NCBI RefSeq assembly: GCF_021654855.1
Contig: NZ_AP024202.1
Coordinates: forward strand, 1,426,001 to 1,490,000
Length of the DNA stretch: 64,000 nucleotides
Reading direction: 5' to 3'
Source: Thiomicrorhabdus immobilis
GTDB taxonomy: Bacteria > Pseudomonadota > Gammaproteobacteria > Thiomicrospirales > Thiomicrospiraceae
The notes beneath the pieces are model-generated. The model saw only the letters and a list, made by a program, of their open reading frames with translations. It was not told the DNA's origin and searched no databases. Below are positions 43,708 through 53,114 of the stretch, piece after piece (position 1 is the stretch's first letter; each line of letters starts with the position of its first letter). A program made the translations under genes and the position numbers.

Positions 43708-44040
43708 TCAAATTGAAATTCCAGGCTCAGTAGCCGCAGCTTTATCCCACATAACATCGCAGCCTTGCTCAGCAGCGGCCTTTAATAATTCAATTAAAGG
43801 CATAGCTCGACTTTGCTGACTGACACTCTGATCATCCCAAGCATTTTTCTCGGTCTCGGTGCTTGTACCAGCTTCCGTTTTAATTGCATTGGTTAAACGA
43901 TCAAGCACAGCGGGAACATCCTCAGCAAGGATTGCACCGGGTATTGTTTCACTGTGTCCCATCTTTTTCAGCATGAGTTTTGCAACGTCACCAAACATGG
44001 TTATACCTGCATGAGCTTCCGTTTTAAAAGTAACTAGCAT
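43708..44040 (-). CDS. DUF1840 family protein
   Basis: 110 residues with the DUF1840 pattern: MLVTFKTEAHAGITMFGDVAKLMLKKMGHSETIPGAI, then VPAVLDRLTNAI, and a C-terminal RAMPLIELLKAAAEQGCDVMWDKAA. The family is small, conserved in beta- and gammaproteobacteria, and of unknown function. The start is preceded by AAGGAGAA. It is monocistronic. Confidence 0.87.
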   Translation of the reverse strand: MLVTFKTEAHAGITMFGDVAKLMLKKMGHSETIPGAILAEDVPAVLDRLTNAIKTEAGTSTETEKNAWDDQSVSQQSRAMPLIELLKAAAEQGCDVMWDKAAATEPGISI

Positions 44041-44176
44041 TGATTTTCTCCTTGTCCAATTCTAATAATTAAGAACAGAGTAAACTTAAATAACCCTAAA
44101 GCTATTCAATCATCATACACTCAAAGGACGTAATAAAATTATTAAAAAAACACATAAAATAGGCTTAATTAAAACT

Positions 44177-44188
44177 ACCAGGCCTGGT
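44177..44188. repeat. ACCAGGCCTGGT palindrome
   Basis: Exact intergenic copy. Confidence 0.95.
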
Positions 44189-44240
44189 AGGTTTTAAAAG
44201 AAGAGTTACTTTTTCTTTAGCAAACTCAAGACACAAAAAA

Positions 44241-44258
44241 ACCGCCAAAAGGCGGTTT
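44241..44258 (-). terminator. Second terminator downstream of lpd
   Basis: ACCGCC/GGCGGT stem with AAAA loop; an A-run to the left gives the T-tract for minus-strand transcripts. Confidence 0.75.
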
Positions 44259-44330
44259 CATCAGATTAAGAATAAAGTTTTAGACACAACCCAAATTACT
44301 TACATTAGTAAAAAGAAAAATTTCTGAGAA

Positions 44331-44412
44331 AAAAAGCCCAAATTCAAGGCTATGAAATGTGAGGCTACAATGAGTAGCTGACCATTTCAATAACGAAGAA
44401 GTTGGGCTTTTT
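44331..44412 (-). terminator. Long structured hairpin just after lpd
   Basis: Outer stem AAAAAGCCCAA/TTGGGCTTTTT (44331-44341, 44402-44412) encloses TGAAATG/CATTTCA (44353-44359, 44383-44389) and GGCTAC/GTAGC (44363-44368, 44374-44378). It begins 10 bases after the lpd stop, so it should end the pyruvate dehydrogenase operon. It is larger than an ordinary terminator. Confidence 0.65.
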
Positions 44413-44422
44413 AGCCAGAAAT

Positions 44423-46195
44423 TTACTTTTTACGCTTAGGTGGCATTAAGTCGGTAATTGTCCCTTCCGCCATCTCTGCCGCAAAACAAAGCGTTTCACT
44501 TAGCGTAGGATGCGGATGAATCGTCAATCCGATATCTTGCATATCCGCACCCATCTCAATCGCCAACATCGCTTCTGCAATCAGTTCACCGGCGTTTGGC
44601 CCGACCATTCCACATCCTAGTAAACGGTGTGTTTTGGCACAGAACATCGCTTTGGTTAGCCCTTCGTCACGTCCTAGACTTAAGCTACGACCTGAAGCCG
44701 CCCAAGGGAATGCGCCTTTTTCGTACTCAATGCCTTCGGCTTTAAGCTCTTCTTCGGTTTTACCTGCCCAGGCAACCTCTGGATCGGTATAGGCAACCGA
44801 TGGAATAGACATTGGGGTAAATGCGCTTGGCATGCCGTTAATGACTTCTGCCGCGACTTTACCTTCGTGTACCGCTTTGTGCGCCAACATTGGCTGACCA
44901 ACGATGTCACCGATAGCATAGATATTAGAAACATTGGTTTCTTGGCGTTCGTTGACTTCAATGAAGCCCCAATCGTTGACCGCCACACCAGCTTTTTCGG
45001 CATCAATCAATTTACCGTTGGCGGCACGACCCACTGCAACTAAAACACGGTCGAATAGATCCGTTTCTGGGCAATCTTTACCTTCAAACGTGACCAATAA
45101 ACCTTCTGGTTTGGCTTCAACGTTAGTAACTTTTGATTTTAAGAAAACGTTTTCATACTTTTTCTTGATTTTCTTCAACAGTGGCTTAGTGATGTCTTTA
45201 TCCGCACCTGGAATAATGGTATCACCTAGTTCAACCACAGTGATTTTTGAGCCTAAAGAGTCATAAACCTGCGCCATTTCTAAACCGATGATTCCGCCAC
45301 CAATAACCAATAGACGTTCTGGAATTTCTTCTAAAGCCAAGGCATCGGTTGAGTCCATGACACGTGGATCATCATGTGGAATGAACGGTAATTTGATAAC
45401 ACGTGAACCTGCGGCGATAATCGCTTTTTCAAACGCAATGGTCTTTATAGAGCCATCGTCAGCTTCTACAGAAACCGTATTACCTGAAGTGAATTTACCG
45501 TAACCAGTGACCACTTCGACTTTACGTGCTTTGGCCAGGCCTGATAAACCACCCGTTAATTTGTTGATCACACCGTCTTTAAAAGCACGAATCTTATCAA
45601 TATCGATTTGTGGCTCGGCAAAAGTGATTCCGTGAGCGCCCATCTCTTTGGTTTCGTTTAACACCACCGACATGTGCAATAACGCTTTAGACGGAATACA
45701 ACCTACGTTTAGGCACACTCCACCGATATTGCTGTAACGCTCAACCATGGCGACCTTTTTACCCAGGTCAGCCGCACGGAATGCCGCGGTGTAACCACCA
45801 GGGCCTGAACCTAGAACCAAGACTTCACATTGGATGTCGGCTGGCGGTAAATCGCTTGCCGATACAGCCTGCGGTGCTGGTGTTTCAGTTTTTGGTGCTT
45901 CTACTTCAGCAGGTGCAACACTCTCTTCTACGTTCGCTAAAACGGTATCGTGAGCGGCAATTTCCATTGTGCCTAAAATAGAACCTTCTTTGACCTTATC
46001 GCCCACTGTGGCTGAGAAAGAGACAATCTTTCCAGCAAACGGTGCAGGGATTTCCATAGTGGCTTTATCTGATTCCAATGTCACTAAAGAGTCATCTTGC
46101 GCGACCTCTTCACCAGCGGCAACCAATACTTCGATAATATCGACTTCAGCGAAATCGCCGATGTCTGGAACTACGATGTCAATAATCTTACTCAT
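44423..46195 (-). CDS. lpdA: Dihydrolipoyl dehydrogenase with N-terminal lipoyl domain (pyruvate dehydrogenase E3)
   Basis: 590-residue FAD enzyme that reoxidises dihydrolipoamide with NAD+. A lipoyl domain (about 1-80, lysine in LESDKATMEIP) is joined by an Ala/Pro/Glu linker to the reductase. FAD-binding site VLGSGPGGYTAAFRAADLG, redox disulfide GGVCLNVGCIPSKALLH, NAD site LVIGGGIIGLEMAQVYDSLG and catalytic HPHPTLSE are all present. The extra lipoyl domain is found in E3 of several proteobacteria, such as Neisseria. Last gene of aceE-aceF-lpd, 12 bases after aceF. Confidence 0.95.
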   Translation of the reverse strand: MSKIIDIVVPDIGDFAEVDIIEVLVAAGEEVAQDDSLVTLESDKATMEIPAPFAGKIVSFSATVGDKVKEGSILGTMEIAAHDTVLANVEESVAPAEVEAPKTETPAPQAVSASDLPPADIQCEVLVLGSGPGGYTAAFRAADLGKKVAMVERYSNIGGVCLNVGCIPSKALLHMSVVLNETKEMGAHGITFAEPQIDIDKIRAFKDGVINKLTGGLSGLAKARKVEVVTGYGKFTSGNTVSVEADDGSIKTIAFEKAIIAAGSRVIKLPFIPHDDPRVMDSTDALALEEIPERLLVIGGGIIGLEMAQVYDSLGSKITVVELGDTIIPGADKDITKPLLKKIKKKYENVFLKSKVTNVEAKPEGLLVTFEGKDCPETDLFDRVLVAVGRAANGKLIDAEKAGVAVNDWGFIEVNERQETNVSNIYAIGDIVGQPMLAHKAVHEGKVAAEVINGMPSAFTPMSIPSVAYTDPEVAWAGKTEEELKAEGIEYEKGAFPWAASGRSLSLGRDEGLTKAMFCAKTHRLLGCGMVGPNAGELIAEAMLAIEMGADMQDIGLTIHPHPTLSETLCFAAEMAEGTITDLMPPKRKK

Positions 46196-46207
46196 CTTAA
46201 GCTCCTA

Positions 46208-47542
46208 TTAAAGAATCAACTGACGTAAGTCAGATAGGTAGTTGCCAACCGTGGTGGTGAAACGTACACCTTCTGCCCCATCAATGGCACGGTGGTCGTA
46301 AGACACACTGAACGGCATGATTAGACGCGGAATGAATTCCGAACCATTCCAAACCGGCTGCATTTTGGCTTTAGACAGACCCATAATCGCCACTTCTGGC
46401 GCGTTTACGATTGGCGTGAACTGCGTGCCACCGATACCACCTAAACTCGAGATGGTGAAAGTGCCACCCGCCATATCGGCAGGCCCTAACTTACCATCAC
46501 GCGCTTTAGCGGAGATTTCCATTAGGTCGCGAGAAAGCTCATAAATGCCTTTCTTATCCACGTCTTTGACCACTGGTACCATTAGGCCATTTGGTGTGTC
46601 TACCGCGATACCGATATTGTAGTAGCCTTTTTTGATGATGGATTGACCATCCGCAGACAATGACGCGTTGAAACTTGGGAAGTCTTGTAAAGCCTTAACC
46701 ACCGCTTTCATAACAAATACCAGCGGCGTTAATTTGATGCCCTGCTTCTCAGCCGCGGCTTTTTGGTCTTTACGGAACTGATCCATCTCGGTGATGTCAC
46801 TTTCGTCAAACTGGGTAACGTGAGGAACATTCAACCAACTGGCGTGTAGGAACTTGCCGGAAATTTTCTTGATTCTGCCTAGCTCTTCAGTAGTGGTTTC
46901 ACCAAACTTGCTAAAGTCCACTTCTGGAATTGGAGGAATACCCGTGCCACTCATAGCGGCTTGTCCAGGAGCGGCAGTAGCACCTGTCATCACCGCTTTA
47001 ATGGCCGCTTCAACGTCGGTCTGCAGAATACGCCCTTTAGGACCATTACCGCTCACATTCGTTAAATCGACCCCTAACTTACGGGCAAACGCACGCACCG
47101 ATGGTGAGGCGTGTGATTTAGCACCCATGTCTTGTGCGTTAACCGGTATGTTTGCCGCAGCCGCCACAATCGGAGAGGTTTCAACAGAAGCATGGTTTGT
47201 TGCTGGTGCTTGAGGAGCAGAAGCGCTTTCAACTTTTGGCGCAGGTGCCGCTTCGGCAACCGGTGCTGGTTGAGATTTTTCTTCTGCTGGAGCAGATGCA
47301 TCATCCGCAACTTCGATATCTAGAACGTAATCGCCTTCCGATACACTTGCACCCATTTCAACGGCGATTTTAGTCACGATTCCGGCAACCGGAGATGGAA
47401 TCTCCATGGTCGCTTTGTCCGATTCCAATGTTAATAAAGAGTCATCCACTGCGACGGTATCGCCAACAGAGACTAAGATTTCAATGATTTCAACTGCATC
47501 GAAATCACCAATATCAGGAATAGTAATTTGCTGTATAGCCAT
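46208..47542 (-). CDS. aceF: Pyruvate dehydrogenase E2, dihydrolipoyllysine acetyltransferase
   Basis: 444 residues. One lipoyl domain (about 1-78, lysine in LESDKATMEIP), an Ala/Pro/Glu-rich linker, the peripheral subunit-binding domain (SVRAFARKLGVDLTNVSGN ... GRILQTDVEAAI, about 143-180), and the catalytic domain ending in SYDHRAIDGAEGVRF with the active His and Asp. A single lipoyl domain contrasts with three in E. coli; the lipoyl domain on E3 may compensate. It acetylates CoA within the complex core. Confidence 0.95.
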   Translation of the reverse strand: MAIQQITIPDIGDFDAVEIIEILVSVGDTVAVDDSLLTLESDKATMEIPSPVAGIVTKIAVEMGASVSEGDYVLDIEVADDASAPAEEKSQPAPVAEAAPAPKVESASAPQAPATNHASVETSPIVAAAANIPVNAQDMGAKSHASPSVRAFARKLGVDLTNVSGNGPKGRILQTDVEAAIKAVMTGATAAPGQAAMSGTGIPPIPEVDFSKFGETTTEELGRIKKISGKFLHASWLNVPHVTQFDESDITEMDQFRKDQKAAAEKQGIKLTPLVFVMKAVVKALQDFPSFNASLSADGQSIIKKGYYNIGIAVDTPNGLMVPVVKDVDKKGIYELSRDLMEISAKARDGKLGPADMAGGTFTISSLGGIGGTQFTPIVNAPEVAIMGLSKAKMQPVWNGSEFIPRLIMPFSVSYDHRAIDGAEGVRFTTTVGNYLSDLRQLIL

Positions 47543-47669
47543 TTCAAAGTTTCCTTTGTATAGAGGAATTAACCTCTCGAATTCTGTTTAGAGGGTATTC
47601 TGTTTTCTGTTTGAATACCCTAATGAAAAAGCCGTTAGACCATTTTATGAGGACTAACAACTTGTAACA

Positions 47670-50330
47670 TCACGCGTGTACTGGGTAGGTTTTTTCGCTA
47701 TCAATACCATATTTTTCAATGGCTTGCTGAACGACGTCTGCCTTGATTGTACCCGCGTCGGCTAAAGCTTTTAGCGCTTCAACCACAACATATTCGCTGT
47801 TTACTTCAAAGAATTTACGTAGCTGTTCACGTGTATCCGAACGACCGAATCCGTCCGTACCTAATACATAGTATTCACCTGGAACGTATTGACGAATACG
47901 CTCTGGGTAATCACGGATGTAGTCAGTCGCAACAATAAACGGCCCTTCGGCACCTTGAAGTTTTTCAGTTACAAAAGGTACTTTTGGTGTTTCAGTTGGG
48001 TGCATGGTATTCCAACGTGTGGTTTCAATACCATCGCGACGTAGCAAGTTGAAACTTGGTACACCCCAAATGTCAGCCGCCACATCCCAGTCGTTTTCAA
48101 GCATTTCAGCGGCCTTGATCACTTCACGGAAGATGGTTCCTGATCCCATTAACTGAACACGGTTTTTGTGTTTCGCTTCAGAATCTTTAAGCTTGTACAG
48201 ACCTTTCAGAATATCGTCTTCTGAACCTTCTGGCATGGCCGGGTGAGTATAGTTTTCGTTCATCGCAGTGATGTAATAGAAAACGTCCTCTTTTTCATTA
48301 AACATACGTTTAATACCGTCACGAATAATCACCGCCATTTCAAAGGCAAACGTTGGATCGTAGGTCATACAGTTAGGCACGTGGTCATACTGAATCAAGT
48401 TATGACCATCCTGGTGTTGAAGACCTTCACCTTCTAAAGTTGTACGGCCTGCCGTACCACCAATCAAGAAACCACGTGCACGCGAATCACCCGCAGCCCA
48501 AGCCAAATCACCAATTCGCTGGAAACCGAACATCGAGTAGTAGATGTAGAAAGGAATCATGCTTACACCATAGTTGGCATACGCCGTAGAAGCCGCAATC
48601 CAGTTTGCCATCGCGCCCGCTTCGTTGATACCCTCTTCAAATACCTGACCGTTTGAAGACTCTTTGTACCACATCAACTGGTCGTTATCCATCGGCTCAT
48701 AAAGCTGACCGGCTGGATCATAGATACCCACTTGACGGAATAGACCTTCCATACCGAAAGTACGCGCCTCATCCGGAATGATTGGCACAACACGCGGCCC
48801 GATTGTCTTATCACGCAACAGGATAGACACTAAACGCACAAACGCCATAGTGGTCGACATTTCACGGTCGCCGGTACCATCGGTCAACATTTTGAAGGTT
48901 TCTAAATCAGGAACCGGTAACGGCTCTGCGTTATCTTGGCGTGCTGGTAAAGAACCACCTAAGGCTTCACGACGCTCTCTCATGTACTTCATTACGTCAG
49001 AATCTTCATCTGGCACGTAGAACGGTACTTGCTTCTCTAAATCATCATCTGAGAACGGAATCGCAAAACGGTCACGGAAGTACTTATAGCCTTCGTAATC
49101 CAGTTTTTTCTGTTGGTGGGCGGTGTTAGCCGATTCACCGTAAGGCCCCATTCCGTAACCTTTAACCGTTTTAGCCAGGATAACACTTGGCTGACCTTTG
49201 GTTTCTTCGGCACGTTTATAGGCGTTGTAAATCTTACGAGGCGAGTGTCCACCACGAGAAAGTTTAAAAATTTGGTCATCGGTCATATCTGCAACCAATG
49301 CAGCGGTTTCAGGGTATTTACCAAAGAAGTGTTCACGTACGAAAGCACCATCTTTGGCTTTGTAAGCCTGGTACTCACCATCAACCACTTCACCCATACG
49401 CTCAATCAGCTTACCGGTAGTGTCTTTTTGTAATAGACGATCCCAACCTGAACCCCAAATGACTTTAGTAACTGCCCAACCAGCACCACGGAACACACCT
49501 TCAAGCTCTTGAATGATGCTGTCATTACCACGAACCGGACCATCTAAACGCTGTAAGTTACAGTTGATCACAAACACCAAGTTATCCAATTTTTCGCGTT
49601 TGGCCAACTGTAGAGCACCACGTGATTCTGGCTCATCCATCTCACCATCACCTAGGAACGCCCAAACCTTACGGCCGGCAGTCTTGGCTAACCCTCGAGC
49701 TTCCATGTACTTCATGAAACGTGCTTGGTAGATGGCCATTAAAGGCCCTAGACCCATAGATACCGTTGGGAACTGCCAGTAGTCACTCATCAACCAAGGA
49801 TGAGGGTAAGAAGAAAGACCGTTACCACCGACTTCTTGACGGTAGTTTCTTAACTGCTCTTCCGTTAAACGGCCTTCCATAAATGAACGGGCATACATTC
49901 CAGGAGCCGTGTGCCCCTGGAAGAAAATCATATCAGCGCCTAATTCGTGCTTAGGACCTTTGAAGAAGTGGTTCATCCCTACTTCATATAAAGTACAGCT
50001 TGATGCATAAGAGGCTATGTGGCCACCTACACTGGTGTTTTTGTTTGCACCCGAAACGATTGCCATTGCGTTCCAACGCAACATGGCACGAATCTTCTGC
50101 TCTAAATAGGTATTACCAGGGTAGTGAGCCTGCTCTTCTTCAGCAATGGTATTGCAGTAAGGAGTATTGGCTGCATAAGGAATATCAATTCCGTGAACAC
50201 GCGCTTTTTCAATTAAAGTCGCAATAATGTGCTGTGCTTTATCAGACCCTTCATAAGAGACAATGGCTTCTAATGCATCTAGCCATTCTTGGGTTCCTTG
50301 TGGATCTTGGTCGACGAAATTTTCGCTCAT
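47670..50330 (-). CDS. aceE: Pyruvate dehydrogenase E1 component, homodimeric type
   Basis: 886 residues, the usual length for AceE (about 887). ThDP/Mg2+-binding block GDGEMDEPESRGAL ... NCNLQRLDGPVRGN (about 228-268), and the conserved stretches HTAPGMYARSFMEGRL and YHSMFGFQRIGD-like YYSMFGFQRIGDLAWA. It decarboxylates pyruvate and acetylates the E2 lipoyl group. First gene of the operon; the 128-base gap to aceF holds no terminator. The E1-E2-E3 set links glycolytic carbon to acetyl-CoA. Confidence 0.96.
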   Translation of the reverse strand: MSENFVDQDPQGTQEWLDALEAIVSYEGSDKAQHIIATLIEKARVHGIDIPYAANTPYCNTIAEEEQAHYPGNTYLEQKIRAMLRWNAMAIVSGANKNTSVGGHIASYASSCTLYEVGMNHFFKGPKHELGADMIFFQGHTAPGMYARSFMEGRLTEEQLRNYRQEVGGNGLSSYPHPWLMSDYWQFPTVSMGLGPLMAIYQARFMKYMEARGLAKTAGRKVWAFLGDGEMDEPESRGALQLAKREKLDNLVFVINCNLQRLDGPVRGNDSIIQELEGVFRGAGWAVTKVIWGSGWDRLLQKDTTGKLIERMGEVVDGEYQAYKAKDGAFVREHFFGKYPETAALVADMTDDQIFKLSRGGHSPRKIYNAYKRAEETKGQPSVILAKTVKGYGMGPYGESANTAHQQKKLDYEGYKYFRDRFAIPFSDDDLEKQVPFYVPDEDSDVMKYMRERREALGGSLPARQDNAEPLPVPDLETFKMLTDGTGDREMSTTMAFVRLVSILLRDKTIGPRVVPIIPDEARTFGMEGLFRQVGIYDPAGQLYEPMDNDQLMWYKESSNGQVFEEGINEAGAMANWIAASTAYANYGVSMIPFYIYYSMFGFQRIGDLAWAAGDSRARGFLIGGTAGRTTLEGEGLQHQDGHNLIQYDHVPNCMTYDPTFAFEMAVIIRDGIKRMFNEKEDVFYYITAMNENYTHPAMPEGSEDDILKGLYKLKDSEAKHKNRVQLMGSGTIFREVIKAAEMLENDWDVAADIWGVPSFNLLRRDGIETTRWNTMHPTETPKVPFVTEKLQGAEGPFIVATDYIRDYPERIRQYVPGEYYVLGTDGFGRSDTREQLRKFFEVNSEYVVVEALKALADAGTIKADVVQQAIEKYGIDSEKTYPVHA

Positions 50331-50362
50331 ATTGTGATTTCCTCATGGGTTGGATCAATTTT

Positions 50363-50417
50363 CTTTAGGTGCTGGGTAAGCCTAAAGGGTTCGGTACAAG
50401 TAGGTCTTACCTGTACC
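50363..50417 (-). promoter_or_regulatory. Two stem-loops in the aceE 5' leader
   Basis: CTTTAGG/CCTAAAG (50363-50387) and GGTAC/GTACC with an inner AGGT/ACCT (50393-50417) lie 33-87 bases before the aceE start. They could form a structured leader. No known riboswitch class was recognised. Confidence 0.35.
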
Positions 50418-50568
50418 GCCAACATTTGTTTACTCTGGGTTCCAGCTACTTAGTATTTCCAAAGCATTCTCTTTTTATGCGTTACGCATGAACGAGCGCA
50501 ATTTAGACTCAAAAAGAGACAATAAAATTCTGTGAATAATAACATTTTTTGATTAAAAATACATTCTA

Positions 50569-50580
50569 ACCAGGCCTGGT
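50569..50580. repeat. ACCAGGCCTGGT palindrome
   Basis: Exact copy; symmetry extends to 16 bases (TA on the left, TA on the right). Confidence 0.95.
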
Positions 50581-50753
50581 TAAAGCTTTGCAAGGCAAAA
50601 TCAAAGATAAGCCATTGAAAGCTAATCATTTATGGCCATTCGTATTTTTATCCAAAACCTCAAAAAAGCCATTTCAACAGCTGGTTCAAGCAATCTGAAC
50701 ATCCTAAAAGACATCTAAATCCAAATCGTAAGCCGATGTATTTCAGACATAAA

Positions 50754-50778
50754 AAAACCCATGTTTTAAATGGGTTTT
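50754..50778 (-). terminator. rppH terminator
   Basis: AAAACCCAT/ATGGGTTTT stem with a 7-base loop and an A-run on the left, suitable for minus-strand transcripts from rppH. Confidence 0.8.
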
Positions 50779-50853
50779 CAAAGCTTTAATCTCTTTTGAT
50801 AAGAAGTCCGTCATGTATTGACGATTAACAGCAAAACTACCAACAAACCAAGC

Positions 50854-51345
50854 TTAGGCTCGGTTCAACCAAAAGGTATTAATAGATTCTTCCAGTTCGG
50901 TCAATGCTTGGTGATAAACCGCTTGTTTAAAACTCACCACCTCTTGAACCGGACGCCAATAGTCAACCCAATCCCAATCTTCAAATTCAGGCGTTTCATG
51001 CTGATTGAGATTAATGCTCGATGCATCACTCTCCAATCCCAGCATAAACCAGATCTGTTTTTGACCGACACAAATCGGCTGGCTATAGTGGCGGATAAGG
51101 TGTTTCGGCAAATCGTAACTGATCCAATCTTGCGTACGCCCTAATACCCGGACATCGGAGGGCTCTAACCCCACCTCTTCTTTTAACTCTCTAAAAACGG
51201 CTTGCTGTGGTGTTTCATTATCGCGAATACCGCCCTGGGGAAACTGCCAAGCATCTTGTTGAATGCGCTTTCCCCAAAACAACTTACCCTCTTTATTGAC
51301 GATAATGATACCGACATTCGGCCGATATCCATCTGAATCTATCAT
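50854..51345 (-). CDS. rppH: RNA pyrophosphohydrolase RppH
   Basis: 163-residue Nudix hydrolase that removes pyrophosphate from mRNA 5' ends and starts decay. The N-terminus MIDSDGYRPNVGIIIVN is characteristic of RppH, the Nudix box reads GGIRDNETPQQAVFRELKEEVGL, and WFMLGLESDASSINLN follows. The C-terminal arm is short. It stands alone with its own terminator. Confidence 0.95.
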   Translation of the reverse strand: MIDSDGYRPNVGIIIVNKEGKLFWGKRIQQDAWQFPQGGIRDNETPQQAVFRELKEEVGLEPSDVRVLGRTQDWISYDLPKHLIRHYSQPICVGQKQIWFMLGLESDASSINLNQHETPEFEDWDWVDYWRPVQEVVSFKQAVYHQALTELEESINTFWLNRA

Positions 51346-51566
51346 GTGAACCTTGTACTAAATTTTTTGATTAGCCTAATAGTGCCTAAAATTTGTGGTT
51401 TTTTCAATCTATAAAGAAGGCTTTATTAATATTTAATTACAAATTGTGAATTTCAATTCTCGTTTTAAGCGCTTCTTTCTTGTTTGCGAACCCGGTTTGG
51501 ATTAGGATTACCCGCTTAAGCGAAACCACAGATTATTCATAAAAACAGAATTGAGATTAAAAGATT

Positions 51567-52220
51567 ATGGCACTAGCAATTTTTGATTTAGACAACACCC
51601 TGATTGGCGGTGATAGCGATTTCCTTTGGGGGGAATTTCTAGTGCAAAACGGCTATGTGAATGCCGAACACTTCTCTGAACAAAACGCCCAATTTTATGA
51701 GGATTACAAACGCGGCAATCTCGATATCATGGCCTATCAACGTTTTGCTTTGAAGCCGCTCAGCAAACAGAGCATGCAAACCCTGGCGGTTTGGCACAAC
51801 CAATTCATGCAAACCTTTATCGAACCGATTGTTTTACCTAAAGCGCTAGCCTTGGTTGAGGAACACAAGGCCAAAGGCGACCGAGTCATGATTATCACCG
51901 CCACCAATACTTTTGTGACCCGCCCGATTGGCATGCGTTACGGAATTACTGAACTATTGGGTACTGAAGGTGAAATCAAAAACAATCGTTATACCGGTGA
52001 AGTGGCGGGAATCCCGACTTTTCAATCTGGCAAAGTGACCCGTCTGAATGAATGGTTACAGCAAGAACACGAAACCCTCGAAGGCAGTTATTTCTATTCA
52101 GATTCTTTTAACGATTTGCCGCTGCTTGAAATAGTAGACAATCCGGTCGTAGTAGATGGCGATGACAAACTGCTCGCCATCGCCAAAGAGAAAAACTGGC
52201 CAAGTATTTCATTACGTTGA
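51567..52220 (+). CDS. HAD-superfamily hydrolase, subfamily IB (SerB-like)
   Basis: 217-residue phosphatase. Motif I is FDLDNTLIGGDSD at residues 5-17 with the nucleophilic Asp, motif II is MIITATNTFV, and motif III/IV is YFYSDSFNDLPLLE. A helical cap lies between I and II (about 18-85). Members include phosphoserine-like phosphatases; HAD-IB proteins of this length often act on histidinol- or glycerol-phosphates, so the substrate is open. Starts with GATTAAAAG before ATG. Confidence 0.88.
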   Translation: MALAIFDLDNTLIGGDSDFLWGEFLVQNGYVNAEHFSEQNAQFYEDYKRGNLDIMAYQRFALKPLSKQSMQTLAVWHNQFMQTFIEPIVLPKALALVEEHKAKGDRVMIITATNTFVTRPIGMRYGITELLGTEGEIKNNRYTGEVAGIPTFQSGKVTRLNEWLQQEHETLEGSYFYSDSFNDLPLLEIVDNPVVVDGDDKLLAIAKEKNWPSISLR

Positions 52221-52240
52221 TTCTTTAGTAATTTAAAACA

Positions 52241-52252
52241 ACCAGGCCTTTA
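52241..52252. repeat. Degenerate ACCAGGCCTGGT (diverged right end)
   Basis: ACCAGGCCTTTA: left nine bases intact, right end diverged. Confidence 0.45.
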
Positions 52253-52320
52253 TACCTTTTTCAGACAGTAGCAAGATTTAAAAATCAGCCTGTAATTTTC
52301 TTAACTTCTGAAAAAGCAAA

Positions 52321-52354
52321 AAGCCGTTTATATCTCAATGGATATAAACGGCTT
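52321..52354. terminator. Bidirectional terminator between HAD hydrolase and flavodoxin
   Basis: A 14-bp stem (AAGCCGTTTATATC and its complement) with loop TCAATG, A-run on the left and T-run on the right. Confidence 0.9.
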
Positions 52355-52381
52355 TTTATTGGAAAATCCGAAGCTTTTGAA

Positions 52382-52897
52382 TTATAAATCCATCTCTTCT
52401 TTGATTTGCTCAACCCAGTCATCCACACGACTTGCAGTCATTTCTGGTTGTTGATCTTCGTCAATACCTAGACCGACAAAGAACTCTTCATCTTCGGTCA
52501 CCGCTTTTGACTCATCGAACTCAAAACCATCGGTTGAAGTATAACCCGCTGGGGTTGCGCCGTTCTCAATAGCGATGTCGTGCATCAGACCCATCGCATC
52601 TAAAAAGTATTCAGAGTAATCGGCTTGGTCACCCAAACCAAAACAAGCTACAGTCTTACCGGTAAAGTCGATACCTTTGAAGTCATCCCAAAAGTCATCC
52701 CAGCTACTTTGAAGCTCACCGTAATACCAAGTCGGCTGGCCTAAAATAATCTTGTCGTATTTTGCAAAATCATCTGCACTGGCAGAAGCGATATCATAAA
52801 CATCGACGATATCCGCGCCGATTTTGTCTTTTATCATATCTGCCACACGTTCTGTATTACCTGTATCCGTTCCGTAGAATAGGCCAACTTTGCTCAT
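52382..52897 (-). CDS. fldA: Flavodoxin (long-chain FldA)
   Basis: 171-residue FMN electron carrier. The phosphate-binding loop is FYGTDTGNTERVADMI (residues 7-22); the isoalloxazine-contacting loops are LGQPTWYYGELQSSWDDF and FGLGDQADYSEYFLDAMG. The 20-residue insert after GYTSTDGFEF marks the long-chain type. It donates low-potential electrons to reductive enzymes. Its own terminator follows. Confidence 0.94.
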   Translation of the reverse strand: MSKVGLFYGTDTGNTERVADMIKDKIGADIVDVYDIASASADDFAKYDKIILGQPTWYYGELQSSWDDFWDDFKGIDFTGKTVACFGLGDQADYSEYFLDAMGLMHDIAIENGATPAGYTSTDGFEFDESKAVTEDEEFFVGLGIDEDQQPEMTASRVDDWVEQIKEEMDL

Positions 52898-53114
52898 TTT
52901 ATTACCCTTTTGAAAACCTAAATAATTTTAGTAGAATTTGTTTTTAGTAACTATTACATAACTTGTTTACTTTTTGAACACGTCAAATCAAGTTTTGAGT
53001 GCTTAAATGTCAAAATAGCATTTACTTGTGCTTAATAATAATTACTTATGACTTGTGTTTTGAATAATAGCACAGTTTAATAATTTGAGAATTTACTTAT
53101 TTTTATACCGAAAC

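Larger units (their letters stand above)
44041..44422. other. Intergenic region with palindrome and two hairpins
   Basis: 382 bases between DUF1840 and lpd. It contains an exact palindrome (44177-44188), a short terminator (44241-44258) and the long structured element at 44331-44412. Confidence 0.6.
50331..50853. other. aceE upstream region
   Basis: Between aceE and rppH (both minus strand). It contains two hairpins close to aceE, an exact palindrome at 50569-50580 and the rppH terminator at 50754-50778. The aceE promoter should lie here, but none was placed with confidence. Confidence 0.55.
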
